DNA of 64,000 bases from Actinomucor elegans (taxonomy: Eukaryota > Mucoromycota > Mucoromycetes > Mucorales > Mucoraceae), in contig JAMSLZ010000002.1 of assembly GCA_026027325.1 (NCBI GenBank), forward strand, positions 3,534,001-3,598,000, read 5' to 3'. The notes beneath the pieces are model-generated. The model saw only the letters and a list, made by a program, of their open reading frames with translations, was not told the DNA's origin and searched no databases. Below are positions 23,784 to 35,019 of the stretch, piece after piece; position 1 is the first letter of the stretch; every line of letters begins with the position of its first letter. A program made the translations under genes and the position numbers.

Positions 23784-23826
23784 CATACATTTTAAATTAT
23801 AATATGGTCCTTTTATAAACGTCAAA
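23700..23826 (+). repeat. Right inverted end of element 2
   Basis: It matches the reverse complement of 16029-16165 and ends ATAAACGTCAAA followed by TA (23827-23828). Confidence 0.72.
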
Positions 23827-23884
23827 TACTCGGAAAATAGCGACAAATCAATCATCCAAAAATAGATGATATTTTTTTAAAAAA

Positions 23885-24458
23885 AATCGAATCCTTTTTG
23901 TCTATACCCGAGACTTTCTTTTGTGTTTACTGTGTTCTTGATTTCTTGATCTCAAGATCAGTAAACTTGCTGGTAAGTATCTTAACGGCATCTTGAGTAT
24001 AGATATCTGAGACATTATCGTAAAACTTAATAAAACATCGCCTATGTTCTTCCTACACCTGTGATTTCGGCTTGTTTTGTGTATTGGGTTTCTTTTCGAA
24101 ACTGAAAGCCTGAATCCTTTACTTAGTTTTTCCGTCAAGCATGAGCAGCATTTCCTTTGGCGCTTGCTTTAAGAGTTGCAATCTTAACTGACAGTAGGCA
24201 ATGAAATTTGTACTGAAAAAAAATGGTTCTTTTGTGCTAGAGCTCCTATGCCATATACTTGATTGAACGTTCTGCACTTAGTTTTACAGTGGTTTCGTTG
24301 GTGGGAGTCTTAACACTTTCTTCTAGGTGAGAATCAAGATTAAATAATTGCTTTAAAACATAAGAATCAGGGTTTTCAATAGCGTCCATTGCTTCGGCTC
24401 CACTCTCGTCGCGAATATTTTCTTTGCCGTCTTTCTTTAAGAATACCAATGATTCCAT
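23885..24458 (-). pseudogene. N-terminal half of another mariner-type transposase
   Basis: The minus strand opens with MESLVFLKKDGKENIRDESG and an intact frame of 70 codons (24458-24249), then frameshifts and stops. Further on come EEHRRCFIKFYDNVSDIYTQ, DAVKILTSKF and DLEIKKS (about 24070-23950), which resemble the second helix-turn-helix part of Mucorales mariner-type transposases. No catalytic DDE part follows; the fragment stops about 60 nt from the right edge of element 2. It is a truncated, dead copy of a different element. The family call rests on resemblance recalled from related transposases. Confidence 0.45.
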
Positions 24459-25758
24459 TTTTTTTTAGAAGTTGAAATTATTCCTTTCAAATCCGCGAAT
24501 TGAACTTCGAACAATCATTAAGGGGTTTCATTTTATATATATTTATATATAAAACTGTAGTAGTTAAAATAAAAACCAATCATACTTCAAATATACTTTT
24601 TATAAATGAACCCTCACCATCTTTCACTTTTATCAGAAGCTTGAATCACTTCTTAAATCAATTGACAAACCATAATGTAAGACACATATATTAAACCGTA
24701 TTTTAAACCATTTAGAATGCTAATAATAAAGTATACTTTCTTTTGAAAGTATAAATACAAGAAATACATGTTAGTTGGATATTAATCAAATTTTAAATTT
24801 TTATCACACATTTTTTTATATTAATAAAGCACCTAAGAAGACCTATCGTCGGTAGGATCCAATTGATGAAGGAAGCAAAAACAATCTAAACCCCCATTAT
24901 CGCCTTCTGGAGTTTCTGCTTCAAAATGGAGACAAAGGACTCACCACCTTGGGTCAGAAGATCGAGACTGGGACTGATAATCATAGGAAACTTGTTGGAA
25001 CAAATTTGATATTCGCGCAAAAGTCTATTCGATTATGAAGAACCACGCTGCTGCTCATAAATTGAAAAATTATACAACTTTTTCTTGTATAATATTTTTA
25101 AAAATATTTATAGCTGTTTCAATCTATGACAGCCAATAGAGCATGCTAAAAAAAAATAGATACAAAAATAATAAATGAAACCCTTAATATCTATAAAGAA
25201 ATATTTATAAAAGTTATATATCACTAAGTGGCGGGGCTTAATGAGTGGAGTAGAGGAAATAATGATGCAAGTAGGAGGAGATATATATGATATTAATCTG
25301 GAATGGGAGTAAGGAAAAAAGAATTTACGAGCGATTTTTAAGGTCAGGGACCAACCTATCTGTCAAGGAAATGATTTAAGGAAGGTGGTGTAGAGTGGAG
25401 AGTGTAGCTGTGCAGGTATCTAGATACGCTGTTCCCCAATGAAAATTTCTAAGCACTCATAGGGTGTTAGAGACGATTGTAAAACACAGTGATGTTTTAC
25501 GAGCGCCATTAGGTATATGAAGGAAACGTAGCGAGCTATATAATATAAGCTCTAATTATTGTATTTTCATTTACCAGTTAATTAGAGCTGTAAATTCACA
25601 TTCCGTTTTAAAAAGATAAGGTATAATGAATTTTAAATATGATAGAGATTTTAGTGGTAGTTTCGAACCCTGAAAATCAGCCTAAAGAACTTATTTTGCA
25701 TAGAAAAAAACGCGGAGTCAAACAAACGAGTATAACCTTTTTCCTTTAAATTAGACAC
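24459..25758. other. Intergenic, AT-rich, no gene seen
   Basis: Upstream region of the 25759 gene. No coding or repeat structure was recognised apart from A/T runs. Confidence 0.5.
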
Positions 25759-26205
25759 ATGGCATTGTTCGTTCCTGTCATTATTGGCTTGCCTATTGGC
25801 TATTTCACTTGGGCCACTGTCTTTAATTCTGTAGATAACTGCATTTACAAGATCACTAATAAAAACAATGATGACAAAGGTAAAATTACTCTTTTGCTAT
25901 TTCTAATCGAAATTGTTAAATTGATTGAATTATTAGATGCTACACTGCAATTAACAAAACCTGCCAACTCTTCAATAGGAGCTATTGGTGGTACGATGGT
26001 ATCTATGGGTGTGCTGGGTAAATTGGCATTTACATCTCAAGTTCGACATAGACTCTTTTTTGCCAAAGCGCCACCTAACAGTAACATACGCATAGAAACA
26101 TTGAAAATGGGTATTGAACTATTGGTTCGTTCAGGTGTTGTATTTTATGGTGGGGCTACAGGCGGAGCGATCGCAGGGCGATTAGTAGCAACTGGCAGAA
26201 AATAA
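25759..26205 (+). CDS. Small glycine-rich hydrophobic orphan protein
   Basis: Two exons are likely, 25759..25879 and 25937..26205, 129 aa. The 57-nt intron (GTAAAATT...TCTAAT...TATTAG) is in frame and stop-free, so an unspliced 148-aa form is also possible. Hydrophobic segments: residues 1-20 (MALFVPVIIGLPIGYFTWAT), a Gly-rich stretch (SIGAIGGTMVSMGVLGKLAF), and a C-terminal one (GVVFYGGATGGAIAGRLVA). Gly-x-x-x-Gly spacing suggests packed membrane helices. I do not recognise a family. It lies 365 bp upstream of the eS7 gene on the same strand. Confidence 0.65.
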   Translation: MALFVPVIIGLPIGYFTWATVFNSVDNCIYKITNKNNDDKGKITLLLFLIEIVKLIELLDATLQLTKPANSSIGAIGGTMVSMGVLGKLAFTSQVRHRLFFAKAPPNSNIRIETLKMGIELLVRSGVVFYGGATGGAIAGRLVATGRK

Positions 26206-26570
26206 GTCAAAGTCCGACTGCGCCAACCTTTTTTCTACAGACACTTCTTGTCCATAGGCATCTTCCTTTACATAATTGCATAAACTGTAAAGTATCGTGT
26301 ACAATATCATAGATCCCCTAAATGCAATAAAATCAATTGAATAAATAACCAACAATCTAAACTACTGCTTTTTAAGGATGGATGTTGAATGGATGGATAT
26401 GTACAGTTTCTGGATACAAGTTGGCATACAATTTTGACCTTTATGCATTTGGGGGATCCTTATACATGAAGGAATCCAAGTGACTAATTTATTGTTTTAT
26501 TTGTATGTGCCTCTCCTATCCTTGACTTTCTTTTCTTTTCTTTTCAAATAACTATATAATATAGTCAGAA
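26206..26570 (+). promoter_or_regulatory. eS7 promoter region
   Basis: The final ~60 nt hold a pyrimidine run (CTTTCTTTTCTTTTCTTTTC at 26527-26546), typical of ribosomal protein promoters in these fungi. It is followed by ATATAATATAG directly before the CAGAAATG start context. Confidence 0.4.
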
Positions 26571-27220
26571 ATGGCTTCCAAGATTGTCAAACCTGCTGGT
26601 GCTCAACCTGATCAACTTGAGCTCTCTATTGCTCAAGCTCTTTTAGATTTGGAGTCTTCTGTTGCCGAATTAAAGAAGGAATTGCGCCCTCTTCAAATCA
26701 CTGCTGCCAAAGAGGTACATATATAGATATATATGTATATGTATATGCTTAAATCGAATACTCTTTTAATCGGCTTTTGTTCTAGATTGAACTTGGTGCT
26801 GGTAAGAAGGCCATTGTTATCTTTGTTCCCATTCCTGTTCAAAAGTCTTTCCAAAAGGTTCAAACCAGATTAACACGTGAACTTGAAAAGAAGTTCTCTG
26901 ACCGCCATATTGTCTTTGTTGGACAACGTCGTATTTTGGCTGTTCCTGGTCGTCGCAGCAATGCTAAGCAACCTCGTCCTCGTTCTCGTACATTGACTGC
27001 TGTTCATGATGCTATTTTGGATGATATGGTCTACCCTACTGAAATTGTAGGCAAAAGACTTCGTCAAAAGGTGGATGGTACCAAGACCTTGAAGGTCTTC
27101 CTCGATACCAAGGATGCTACATCTCTTGAGTATAAGGTAGATACTTTTTCTACTGTTTACAAGAAGCTTACTGGCAAGGATGTTGTCTTTGAATTCCCTA
27201 CTGCTGTTGATGTTATCTAA
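26571..27220 (+). CDS. RPS7: 40S ribosomal protein eS7
   Basis: Two exons, 26571..26714 and 26786..27220, give 192 aa, matching the family (about 190-194 aa). The protein is a component of the small ribosomal subunit. Conserved blocks: [92 protein letters not shown], and the [12 protein letters not shown] end. The 71-nt intron is phase 0. Codon use is biased towards C/T-ending codons, as expected of a highly expressed gene. Identification is secure. Confidence 0.97.
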
Positions 27221-27370
27221 GTTACAATAAATGTTCATAGTTGCTTAACGTACAATAGTAGACTTGCATTTCTATTTTTTTAAGCATAATTAGGAATTTA
27301 GACTTGAGCGCATACTACCTTTACCAAATTTTCGGATTCATTTCATTTTCAACATAACAATATTTATCAA

Positions 27371-27443
27371 CCAGTTCCAGTTTAATGTCGCATTTGAAGT
27401 CTACATAATACATACTCAGAATAAATCATTACATCTATTAGAG
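27371..27443 (-). repeat. Dispersed repeat family D, copy 2
   Basis: Good copy: CCAGTTTAATGTCGCATTTG, then CTCAGAATAAATCATTACAT and CTATTAGAG. Confidence 0.68.
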
Positions 27444-27511
27444 TTAATTATAGGGTTAAATTGCTATGAATGCAATTTATTTCATATGATCTAGGCTATT
27501 TGATCTATAAA

Positions 27512-27580
27512 TCGCTTGATTAATCTCGGCTTAATGTCGTATACAATGTATAGTCCATATTCGGCAATGTTATCAGGTTA
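27512..27580 (-). repeat. Dispersed repeat family D, copy 3
   Basis: Weaker copy: TTAATCTCGGCTTAATGTCG, then TATACAATG. Confidence 0.5.
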
Positions 27581-27903
27581 ATAAACCCTTTATTTAAAGA
27601 ACTCATTTAGTAATTGAACTAGACATCGTTGTGCTGATTAATGTCCAGAACTTTCGTCTAAACTTCTGAAACCCAGCCAGAGTCTTCTTTTGCTGTACCC
27701 GCAATAAAGCTGTTTATTAGTGTAATGTAAACTACCTAAAAACCCTGTGGGTGAAGAGGAAAAGGCTCGACAGCTTGTTGTATGGACGCTATAATAAGCC
27801 GTCAGCAAGGTACAAGATCGCTGTTCAACATTGTCGAGGACCTTCTCCAAGAGCAGCTCAAAGCTTAACAATGTATCAAGGCAGCTACATGCCAAATACC
27901 TTA

Positions 27904-28341
27904 TCATTTCTTCTTTGAGGCTTTCTTTTCAATGTTCTTCATTGCCCTGGTCATCTGTTCAACTAGATTTGACCAAGGTAAAGTAATAACTGGTGGCTCC
28001 GAGAAAAACAGAAAATCGTAACCTGAAAAGATAAAAAAGAAATTATTAGAAACGTACAAGCACTTTCCTTTTTTTTTTTTTGGTTTATTAAAAAAAAAAC
28101 CTTTTAGTTTCAATCCAGGATAAACGGTTTGAAGTGCTGCTTTGATACGACGATCAGCTCGGTTGCGAATGACTGCAGATTTACCCATCTTTTTCTTTCC
28201 CGTGATAATTGCCACGCGATTAAGGTCTTTTGTTTCATTGGCAATGGCTTTCATTGCAAAAGCTTCCGTTGTTTGATACAAGTTGGATTTTCTAGAGAAA
28301 ATGGAAGAAAGTCTTTCTGTGTGAATGCCAGGAATTTTCAT
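27904..28341 (-). CDS. Bacterial-type RNase P protein component-like (RnpA fold)
   Basis: Two exons, complement(27904..28022, 28101..28341), give 119 aa, close to the usual RnpA length. The 78-nt intron is in frame with a T-rich donor (GTTTTTTT). The order of conserved features follows RnpA: an N-terminal RLSSIFSRKSNLYQT block, NRVAIITGKKKMGKSAV, the signature RNRADRRIKAAL (bacterial RNR motif, RNA binding), then GYDFLFFSEPP, and a final SNLVEQMTRAM helix and lysine-rich tail. In bacteria RnpA binds the RNase P RNA and helps process tRNA 5' ends. In a fungus the likeliest site is the mitochondrion, but no strong presequence is visible after the Met at 28341; upstream in-frame Mets to 28500 add a hydrophobic stretch I regard as UTR. 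It could alternatively be a mitochondrial ribosome-associated protein that kept this fold. Confidence 0.72.
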   Translation of the reverse strand: MKIPGIHTERLSSIFSRKSNLYQTTEAFAMKAIANETKDLNRVAIITGKKKMGKSAVIRNRADRRIKAALQTVYPGLKLKGFFFNKPKKKKGKCLYVSNNFFFIFSGYDFLFFSEPPVITLPWSNLVEQMTRAMKNIEKKASKKK

Positions 28342-29660
28342 TTGATGTAAGGTATAAAATGGGATTGAGAAAAAAAAAAGTAGAAAAGTTTTTGCAGTAT
28401 AATGCCTTGGATATTCTGGGTCCAAATAATGCGCTTTTGCTGTAAAATCAGAAAATTCCGAATCCCAGTAATAACGTAATACAATAAGCAAAGCGACCAA
28501 GTCAACTACAAGAAAAAAAAAGCCGTTTCACTCTTGTAAAGCTCTTGAACCAATATTTCAAAAATCAAAGAACCTGCAAAGAGATTGCTAATACAGTTCT
28601 CAAGCAAATATCTTTAGATATTCCTTCTATAGGACCTTCATTGCAAAGTGTTTTAGTAAATTTAACTTTCCATCAGAAGCTGAAACCCATTTTGAATATA
28701 GATCATTAATCAGATGCAATATTGAACCAAGATTGTTTGAAGTCTCTTGAATGGATTAATATGCCTTGTCAAATATGCTCGATGGAAAATTGAAACGCTA
28801 CCAAAAAATCAAAACTATAACTTATAAGCCAATAAATACCGGTTTTGTCTTTGTAATCATAATGTACGCCATAGAAAGGAAGATATTCTTTTGAATGGTA
28901 TATATTTTGTAATAATTTGAGGATAGAAATATCGCTTCAGATAGTAAAGTTATTCTGTTTTCGAAGCCCTGTAGGGCCTGGCTAGATTTATGTACAATGA
29001 CAAAAGTTTATCCACTAAAGCAAGTATGGTTGATTATATGTAATCCCTAAAATTTAAAGCTACATTGCGAAGGTCTATTGATCTAGGTACAATTACGTGA
29101 TTTCAAGGGCTTTTGTTGGTGCACCCATAAAAGAAGCAGGACGTTAAATCACCGAGGACAAATGAAATGATTGATCTGCTTCTGCATGACACCACTGGGT
29201 CGATAAAAAGGGGGCTGGGTATAATCGTAATATACCATAATGATGATTCAAAAGACAAAGATTTACATTCGGAAAAATTGATGGCAGTCCCAGTACATGT
29301 TATCATAGGAGCGTTCATTTGTAAAGATAGACAGACAGTTTAAGCAAAAGAAGGTCCAGAAAGCTTAGTTTGGTGAACCTGCAAAACATTCTAGATTCAA
29401 AAAGGTTACACACAGGTTTAGAAAAATGAAATAGAATAGCTAAATGAGTTTGTAGTCATGAAACAATCAAACCAAAACTATTGGCTATGCCCTTCATCCA
29501 AGACTTTCTACGTAATTTATCATAACACACTTTTTGTCAACTGACGATCACAGATTGACCAAAAAAAGAGCACCATTCACACGCATATTTTGATATATAA
29601 ACTACGTGTTTTCTGCATATTTCATATCTATTATCTTTATATCTTTACTTGCTATTATTT
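28342..29660. other. Intergenic, one dispersed repeat copy
   Basis: Divergent promoter region between the rnpA-like gene and the P-type ATPase. It contains family D copy 4. No gene seen; one stop-free stretch near 29110-29330 has no recognisable content. Confidence 0.5.
28671..28743 (+). repeat. Dispersed repeat family D, copy 4
   Basis: Core ATCAGATGCAATATTGAACC, then AAGATTGTTTGAAG, with a TTTTGAATATAGATCATTA upstream half. Confidence 0.65.
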
Positions 29661-32600
29661 ATGGCCTTGAAACCTCCTATAGAAGAATCTATACAACATG
29701 CTGTGATTGATGTATTTTCTATCAATGACGGTAAAGTATCAATCGAGCAACAGATTGAAGTTTACGGTAAGATATAAATGTGTATACTATGCCCAGATAC
29801 TAATTGTAATTAATTTACAGTCAATGACCTCTTTAATGTACAAGATAACAAAGCCATTTCCCTTGAAGAAGTCCTAGAAGGTCTTCGTTATGTCATGGAC
29901 TATCGCATCAAAGGTGGTAGCCAGCCCCATCTTGATAGAGGGCTGATGGTGCGATTATCTGAAGGCTTATTCTTGAATATGGGACATACTGAAGGCCATC
30001 TCCTCAAGAAAAAGACAACTGAAGCTGCTGATATGGCATTCTTCTTGTTTGGTGACTTTTTGGAAGAGGTGGAAGAGTTTCGTTCCATCATAAGCGAAGT
30101 AGATGTCTCAGACTTGCGCCGCCAACTTAAAATACACTACCGTTGTCAGCCTACTTCTTCCACTAGCAAGCAAAAACGCGGTGCATTGGCTATGGTGTTT
30201 CTATTAACGCGATTGTTCCCAACTCAATTCGGCGACTGGCGAGATCTCATCAAAGAAAGCGAACAAGGCGATATGGAACGCCTAATGAACTCTGCTCTTG
30301 CCAAGGAAGTCAGTGACAATGAAAAGTCCAAAATGCCCACTTCTCCTCAACTTGTGAATAACGTAGCTCTTCCCCCTCCTCAAGCACTCTATTTCGATAG
30401 ATCTGTTGAAAAATTACTGGGCATGTTTCCACTAACAGATCGAGAGAACGGTCTTCCTGAACATTTGGTACCAGCTTTACGTGAACAATACGGTACAAAC
30501 CAGCTTCCTAAGCCTCCTCGTCCCAATCCATTCAAGATGCTTTGGGAACAATTGACTGATTTTATGGTGCTAATCTTGATCGCGGCCGCCATTATCGAGG
30601 CTGCAGAGAAAGAATTCAACAGTATGATCGTACTCTTGATTGTAGTGGTGCTCAATACCATTATTGGGTTCAGTCAAGAATGGAAAGCTAGTAAGACGCT
30701 CAATGCACTTATGAACTTGTCTGTTCCTCAAGCCAGAGTGATTCGCGAAGGCCAGCAGCAATTTATTGGATCTGAAGATCTTGTTCCTGGTGATCTCGTT
30801 GTGTTGGAAGAGGGTGATGCCGTTCCTGCTGACATACGATTGATTGAAGTGTCTCAATTAGGCGTTGTGGAAGGAGTCCTTACTGGTGAAAGTGTTCCAG
30901 TGCAAAAAAACACACATGCTATCAAAGCCAAGGTTTGTTTAACGCAGTAAGCTCTTGATAAATCAATTAGCTTATCCTTTATATTAGACTCGAAAGATCC
31001 CGCTCGGTGATTGTAAGGGCAATGTATTCATGTCCACTACTATTGCTCGGGGCAGAGCCAAAGGCATTGTAGTCAGGACAGGCTCTAAAACTGAAGTAAG
31101 ATCTTTTACTTGCTCTGTTTGTATAGTAGTTTCACACTTTTTTTTTTTTTTTTTTTTTTTAGATTGGTAAGATTAGTGCAGCTATTCAAAGTGGATCCAA
31201 GCATAAAGTCAAAACGCCTATCCAAAGAAAGCTATCCAAATTGGGTATTTATTTAGTTGCGCTGGCTCTCTTCCTTTGTGCGTTGGTAGTTGTCATTGGT
31301 GTTATTTGGAAGAAAGATGCTCGTCAAATGGTGAATATTGGCCTTAGGTAAAAACATCAACAAATAAGCATGACATATGCTCATTGTCTGGCATCTATTA
31401 TAGTTTGGCTGTATCCGTTATTCCAGAAGGTTTAGTCGCTGTAACCACCGTAACAATGGCTATAGGCGTTAGACGCATGGCAGCAAGGTAAATGAACCAG
31501 ATAAAGCTGCACGTGTAAAGTTTGAATGCTTATTTGTTTATTAGCAAGTGCATCGTGAGAACCCTTCCAGCTGTAGAATCCCTAGGTAGTGTTACAGTCA
31601 TTTGTTCTGATAAGGTAACATTTGAATTGAAAACGTATGCATTGTATAGTAACACAATCTAGACTGGTACTTTGACTGAAGGTAAAATGGGCACTGCAGA
31701 ATTATGGACTACAGACAATTCCCTATACAAGTTTACAGAATCAACTTCAATGGATCCAGACCATGGTCAGATCATTCGTGAACATGAAGAGTTACGTAGG
31801 CGCATGATACATCTCAGACGTACTGCACCCACATCTTCCTTATCGTTTGAAAGACTGGCCAATCTGAAACAGCAATTTAACCAAGAAGAACTACGACCTA
31901 CACAACACGCAATTGATTATGCAGCAATGAGATCAAAACCTGTTGATACTACTCAACCTGAGTCGTATTCACAACAGCTTTACTATGCTATGATGATCTC
32001 AAGTCTCTGTAACAATTCATCTATTCGTCGTGATGAAGAAACAGGTGAATTAAAGTCGATTGGTGATCCCACCGAAGTTGCCTTAACTGTGGCTGCACAA
32101 AAAGCTGGACTTGGCCGATCTTTTTGGACTGAAAATTTAGGCTTCCAGAAAGTCTTTGAACGCGCATTTGACAGCGAAAGAAAGTTAATGAGCTCTGTCT
32201 TTAAACAAGAAGTAGTCAAATCAAATTCTATCCTTGATCACGACAAGCTAGTAATGGTCTGTAAAGGTGCCCCTGAAGAACTACTGCGCAAATGTAGCCA
32301 TTTCTTGAGCACATCCGCTTTATCGTCTTGCTCATCGTCTCCAGCCAATGATAAGTCGTTATCGTCTCAAGCGCCTCTGGAAATGACTGAAGATTTTGCT
32401 TCTGAAGTCTATGATGAAAATGTACGTATGGCATCTCAAGGTTTACGTGTACTTGGCTTGGCTTATAAAGTGATCCCTGGCGATAGCATCTCTTCAGATC
32501 ATCAGACCAATACTGACAGTGAAAATGATGACAATACTGAATCCACAAAGAACCCTCAATTGGCGGAATCGGAACTCATATTTGTAGGTCTCGTCGGTTT

Positions 32601-33939
32601 GATTGATCCTCCTAAAAGTGGCGTAAAAGAAGCAGTTGAAACTTGTCAGCAAGCAGGCATTCATGTCATGATGATTACTGGTGACCATGTTGAAACTGCT
32701 ACTGCTATTGCAAGTCAGCTTGGTATTTTTCGTAGCAATGATCCTGCGATGGTAAATAGGTTTTGTTTGTGTTCCATTGTACTATATATTAAACATATTT
32801 TTGTAGAGTCGCGCAATCTTGGGACGTGAACTTGATTTGCTTTCAGATGACGCTATTATTGAATTGGACCCGTTCCCCAGTGTTTTTGCTCGTGTTAGCC
32901 CAGATAACAAGCTTTCTATTGTTAGGGCATTGCAGCAGAGAGGAGAGCTAGTCGCTATGACTGGTGATGGTGTAAATGGTAAGCTAGATAATGTATAAAG
33001 CTGTAATGCAATTTTAAATAACCACCTCATAGATGCCCCTGCTATCAAAAGAGCTGATGTCGGTGTCGCTATGGGTCAGGCTGGTACAGAAATTACCAAA
33101 CAAGCTGCAGATATTGTCCTTGTGGATGATAACTTTACTAGTATTGTCGATGCTGTTCGAGAAGGAAGACATGTCTTTGATAATATCTTGAAATTCATCG
33201 TCTATCTTTTGAGCTGTAATGGTGCTGAAATCTTTTTGATGCTGATCTGTACAATCGCTAATATTGAGGTACCATTGTCTGTTATGATGATATTATGGGC
33301 CAATATTATTGGTAAGGACATCTTGCTTATATAGACTATATTGTGTTTTGGGTCCAAAATAACACTTGTTTAATAGCTGATATTCCTCCCGCTATGGCCT
33401 TGGGAGTTGAACCCAATGAAAAGGACTTGATGCAACGGAATCCTCGTAATCCCAAAATGGGCGTTATTACCAAGACAACATGGTTTATTATCTTTACAAA
33501 CTCCATGTTGATTGCTTTGTTAGCTTTAGCTTCGTATATGATTAGTTTATACGTACTCAAGTTCCCTTTGCAAACTGCCAGATCCATGGTAAGTTAGATT
33601 ATTGTAGCAAAAGTGTACATGTGCTAACTTATTCATTTTAATTTAAAGACCTTTACAACTCTTACAACGCTCCAGTTAGTTCATTCGTTTAATGCGAGAA
33701 GTGTCCATCAATCCGTTTTCAAGACAGGCATCACTAGTAATCGTTGGATGATTGGAGCTTTCTTTGTAGCATTTTCATTAATGATCCTCGGTATATACGC
33801 TCCTGGTATTTCTACATGGTTAGAGCTCACTTTTGTTGGTTGGCAATCTTGGGTTATGACAATTGTCGGTGTTGTGCTTCTCATCACCTTTGTTGAAATA
33901 GAAAAGCTAATCATTCGGAGGATGATGGGCAAAATTTAG
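29661..33939 (+). CDS. P2-type cation-transporting ATPase (Ca2+-ATPase-like)
   Basis: Eleven exons: 29661..29766, 29821..30932, 30988..31095, 31163..31347, 31404..31487, 31545..31614, 31663..32751, 32807..32978, 33033..33311, 33377..33588, 33649..33939, 1235 aa; all phases agree. P-type motifs in order: LTGESVPV (actuator), VIPEGLVAVTT (M4), CSDKTGTLT (phosphorylation site), CKGAPEELL (nucleotide domain), MITGDHVETA, TGDGVNDAPA, then M5-M6 SCNGAEIFL and WANIIADIPPAMALG. The residues that bind Ca2+ in SERCA are largely kept: Glu in PEGL, Asn and Glu in M5, Asn and Asp in M6, with Ala replacing the M6 Thr. This favours a Ca2+ pump over a Na+/K+ ENA type, but ion choice is inference. The N-terminal extension of about 290 residues is unusually long, and a loop of about 110 residues after DKTGT is also expanded. 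One intron has a poly(T) tract of 22 nt (31139-31160) directly before its AG. Confidence 0.9.
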
Positions 33940-34280
33940 ACTGTAAAAATAGCATACTATACGTTGTCCATTACTTTATTCACATGTAACTAGTTATTCA
34001 ATAAACATACGCGTTTTAACGATTGATATAATACTATAGTATGATCGAAGTTGATTTAGTATCAACCAATTATATAATATATTCGCTTTATTGCAGTTAA
34101 ATAGAAGATAGGATAGATGCAGCGACTGATTCTGGGCAAGCACTACTAAGAAAATACATTTGGCCATCAGTTGTGAGATCTAGAGACGATTAGATTAAAA
34201 AAAAACTCTATGGGATCCTTATAATTTGCTTCGAATCATTAATATTGAAATGTATTTATTAGTATATGCATTAAATAAAG

Positions 34281-34352
34281 GTTTTATTAAGCATAGCGGT
34301 TCATTCTGGATACAAAATACTAATCTAATGCAGTATTTGATCGAAATTGGCA
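34281..34352 (+). repeat. Dispersed repeat family D, copy 5
   Basis: TTCATTCTGGATACAAAATA, CTAATCTAATGCAGTATTTG, then ATCGAAATTGG. Confidence 0.62.
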
Positions 34353-34458
34353 GAAGGATTTATGGGTTCTATAGATCTAGCCTACTAGAAATATGTGATT
34401 CAAGGTGAACCATAAAAAAATAACTCTTAATACTGTGTTTAAATAACAATTCTAATAG

Positions 34459-34740
34459 ATGCGGAGTCGCTCGAGGAACGGTATGAAGAAAATAACAAAT
34501 TTTAGAGGAAAAAAAAGCCACTTTGGTCCAATTTTTCAAGCTTTACTTTTTTCTTTAATGGAATACGTAGACTGTATTTCAAAGGAACATTTAAATTGTT
34601 TTATAGAAAAAGGATTTATTCTATTAAAAAAGCTTTCCAGGAAAAATTTTATAAGATTAGATTGGCGAAAGCTTCAGGTGCTCCTTCAAAAATATAATAT
34701 AATACCTAAATCATTTGAAGCTCAATTAAAAGCTGATTAA
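34459..34740 (+). CDS. Small hypothetical ORF, 93 aa
   Basis: An uninterrupted frame with start and stop, basic and AT-rich (MRSRSRNGMKKITNFRGK... IRLDWRKLQVLLQKY). It begins directly downstream of repeat family D. No family recognised and no clear promoter. It may be non-coding or an old gene fragment. Confidence 0.22.
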   Translation: MRSRSRNGMKKITNFRGKKSHFGPIFQALLFSLMEYVDCISKEHLNCFIEKGFILLKKLSRKNFIRLDWRKLQVLLQKYNIIPKSFEAQLKAD

Positions 34741-35019
34741 ACTTTGTTAATACAAGTGCTGATTAGTGAAACTTTTTTTTTTTTATTCTTAGAAGTATCA
34801 GATCAGGATAATTGTATGTTTTCTTACTTTTTTTTCTGCAGTAGCTTTAGCAGCAAGCAGCATTAACATTATTGATCTCCGATGGCCTATCAAAAAAATA
34901 GCGCTTAATAACCAAAGGGCAACCTGACAATTTCGAAAAATAATTCAATCTTGTTTTATTATACAATTTTCTCTCTTCTTTCGCTTCTATTTCATGAGAT
35001 ACGCGTACATATAATCATT

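Larger units (their letters stand above)
16029..23826. mobile_element. Putative mariner-like element 2 with cargo gene (7.8 kb)
   Basis: Two inverted segments of about 130 bp bound this region: 16029-16165, and 23700-23826 in opposite orientation. Similarity stops exactly at a TA on both sides (16027-16028 and 23827-23828), as expected for a mariner insertion. The termini read TTTGACGTTTATAAA inward. Each repeat contains the last ~40 codons of a DDE transposase; the right one continues into a longer broken transposase (22990-23783). Between them lie the nine-exon cargo gene (16448-18414), decayed DNA and a 92-bp minisatellite. The arrangement parallels element 1. An alternative is two independent, truncated copies of one transposon family in inverted orientation; the matching TA edges favour a single element but do not prove it. 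Confidence 0.6.
27221..27903. other. Intergenic, two dispersed repeat copies
   Basis: It holds copies of repeat family D at 27371-27443 and 27512-27580. An open frame on the minus strand (27638-27907) runs up to the rnpA-like stop but has no recognisable content. Confidence 0.5.
33940..35019. other. Intergenic with one dispersed repeat and a small ORF
   Basis: It contains family D copy 5 and the small open frame 34459-34740. It is the promoter region of ARP8 near its right edge. Confidence 0.5.

Noticed and set aside
27638..27907. Minus-strand open frame after the rnpA-like stop
   Set aside because: No recognisable motif, no splice link to the rnpA-like gene, and the conserved part ends cleanly at 27904.
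34951..35019. Upstream Met start for ARP8
   Set aside because: It would add a hydrophobic stretch (FYYTIFSLLSLLFH) unlike Arp8 proteins; the Met at 35020 is followed by the charged tail.
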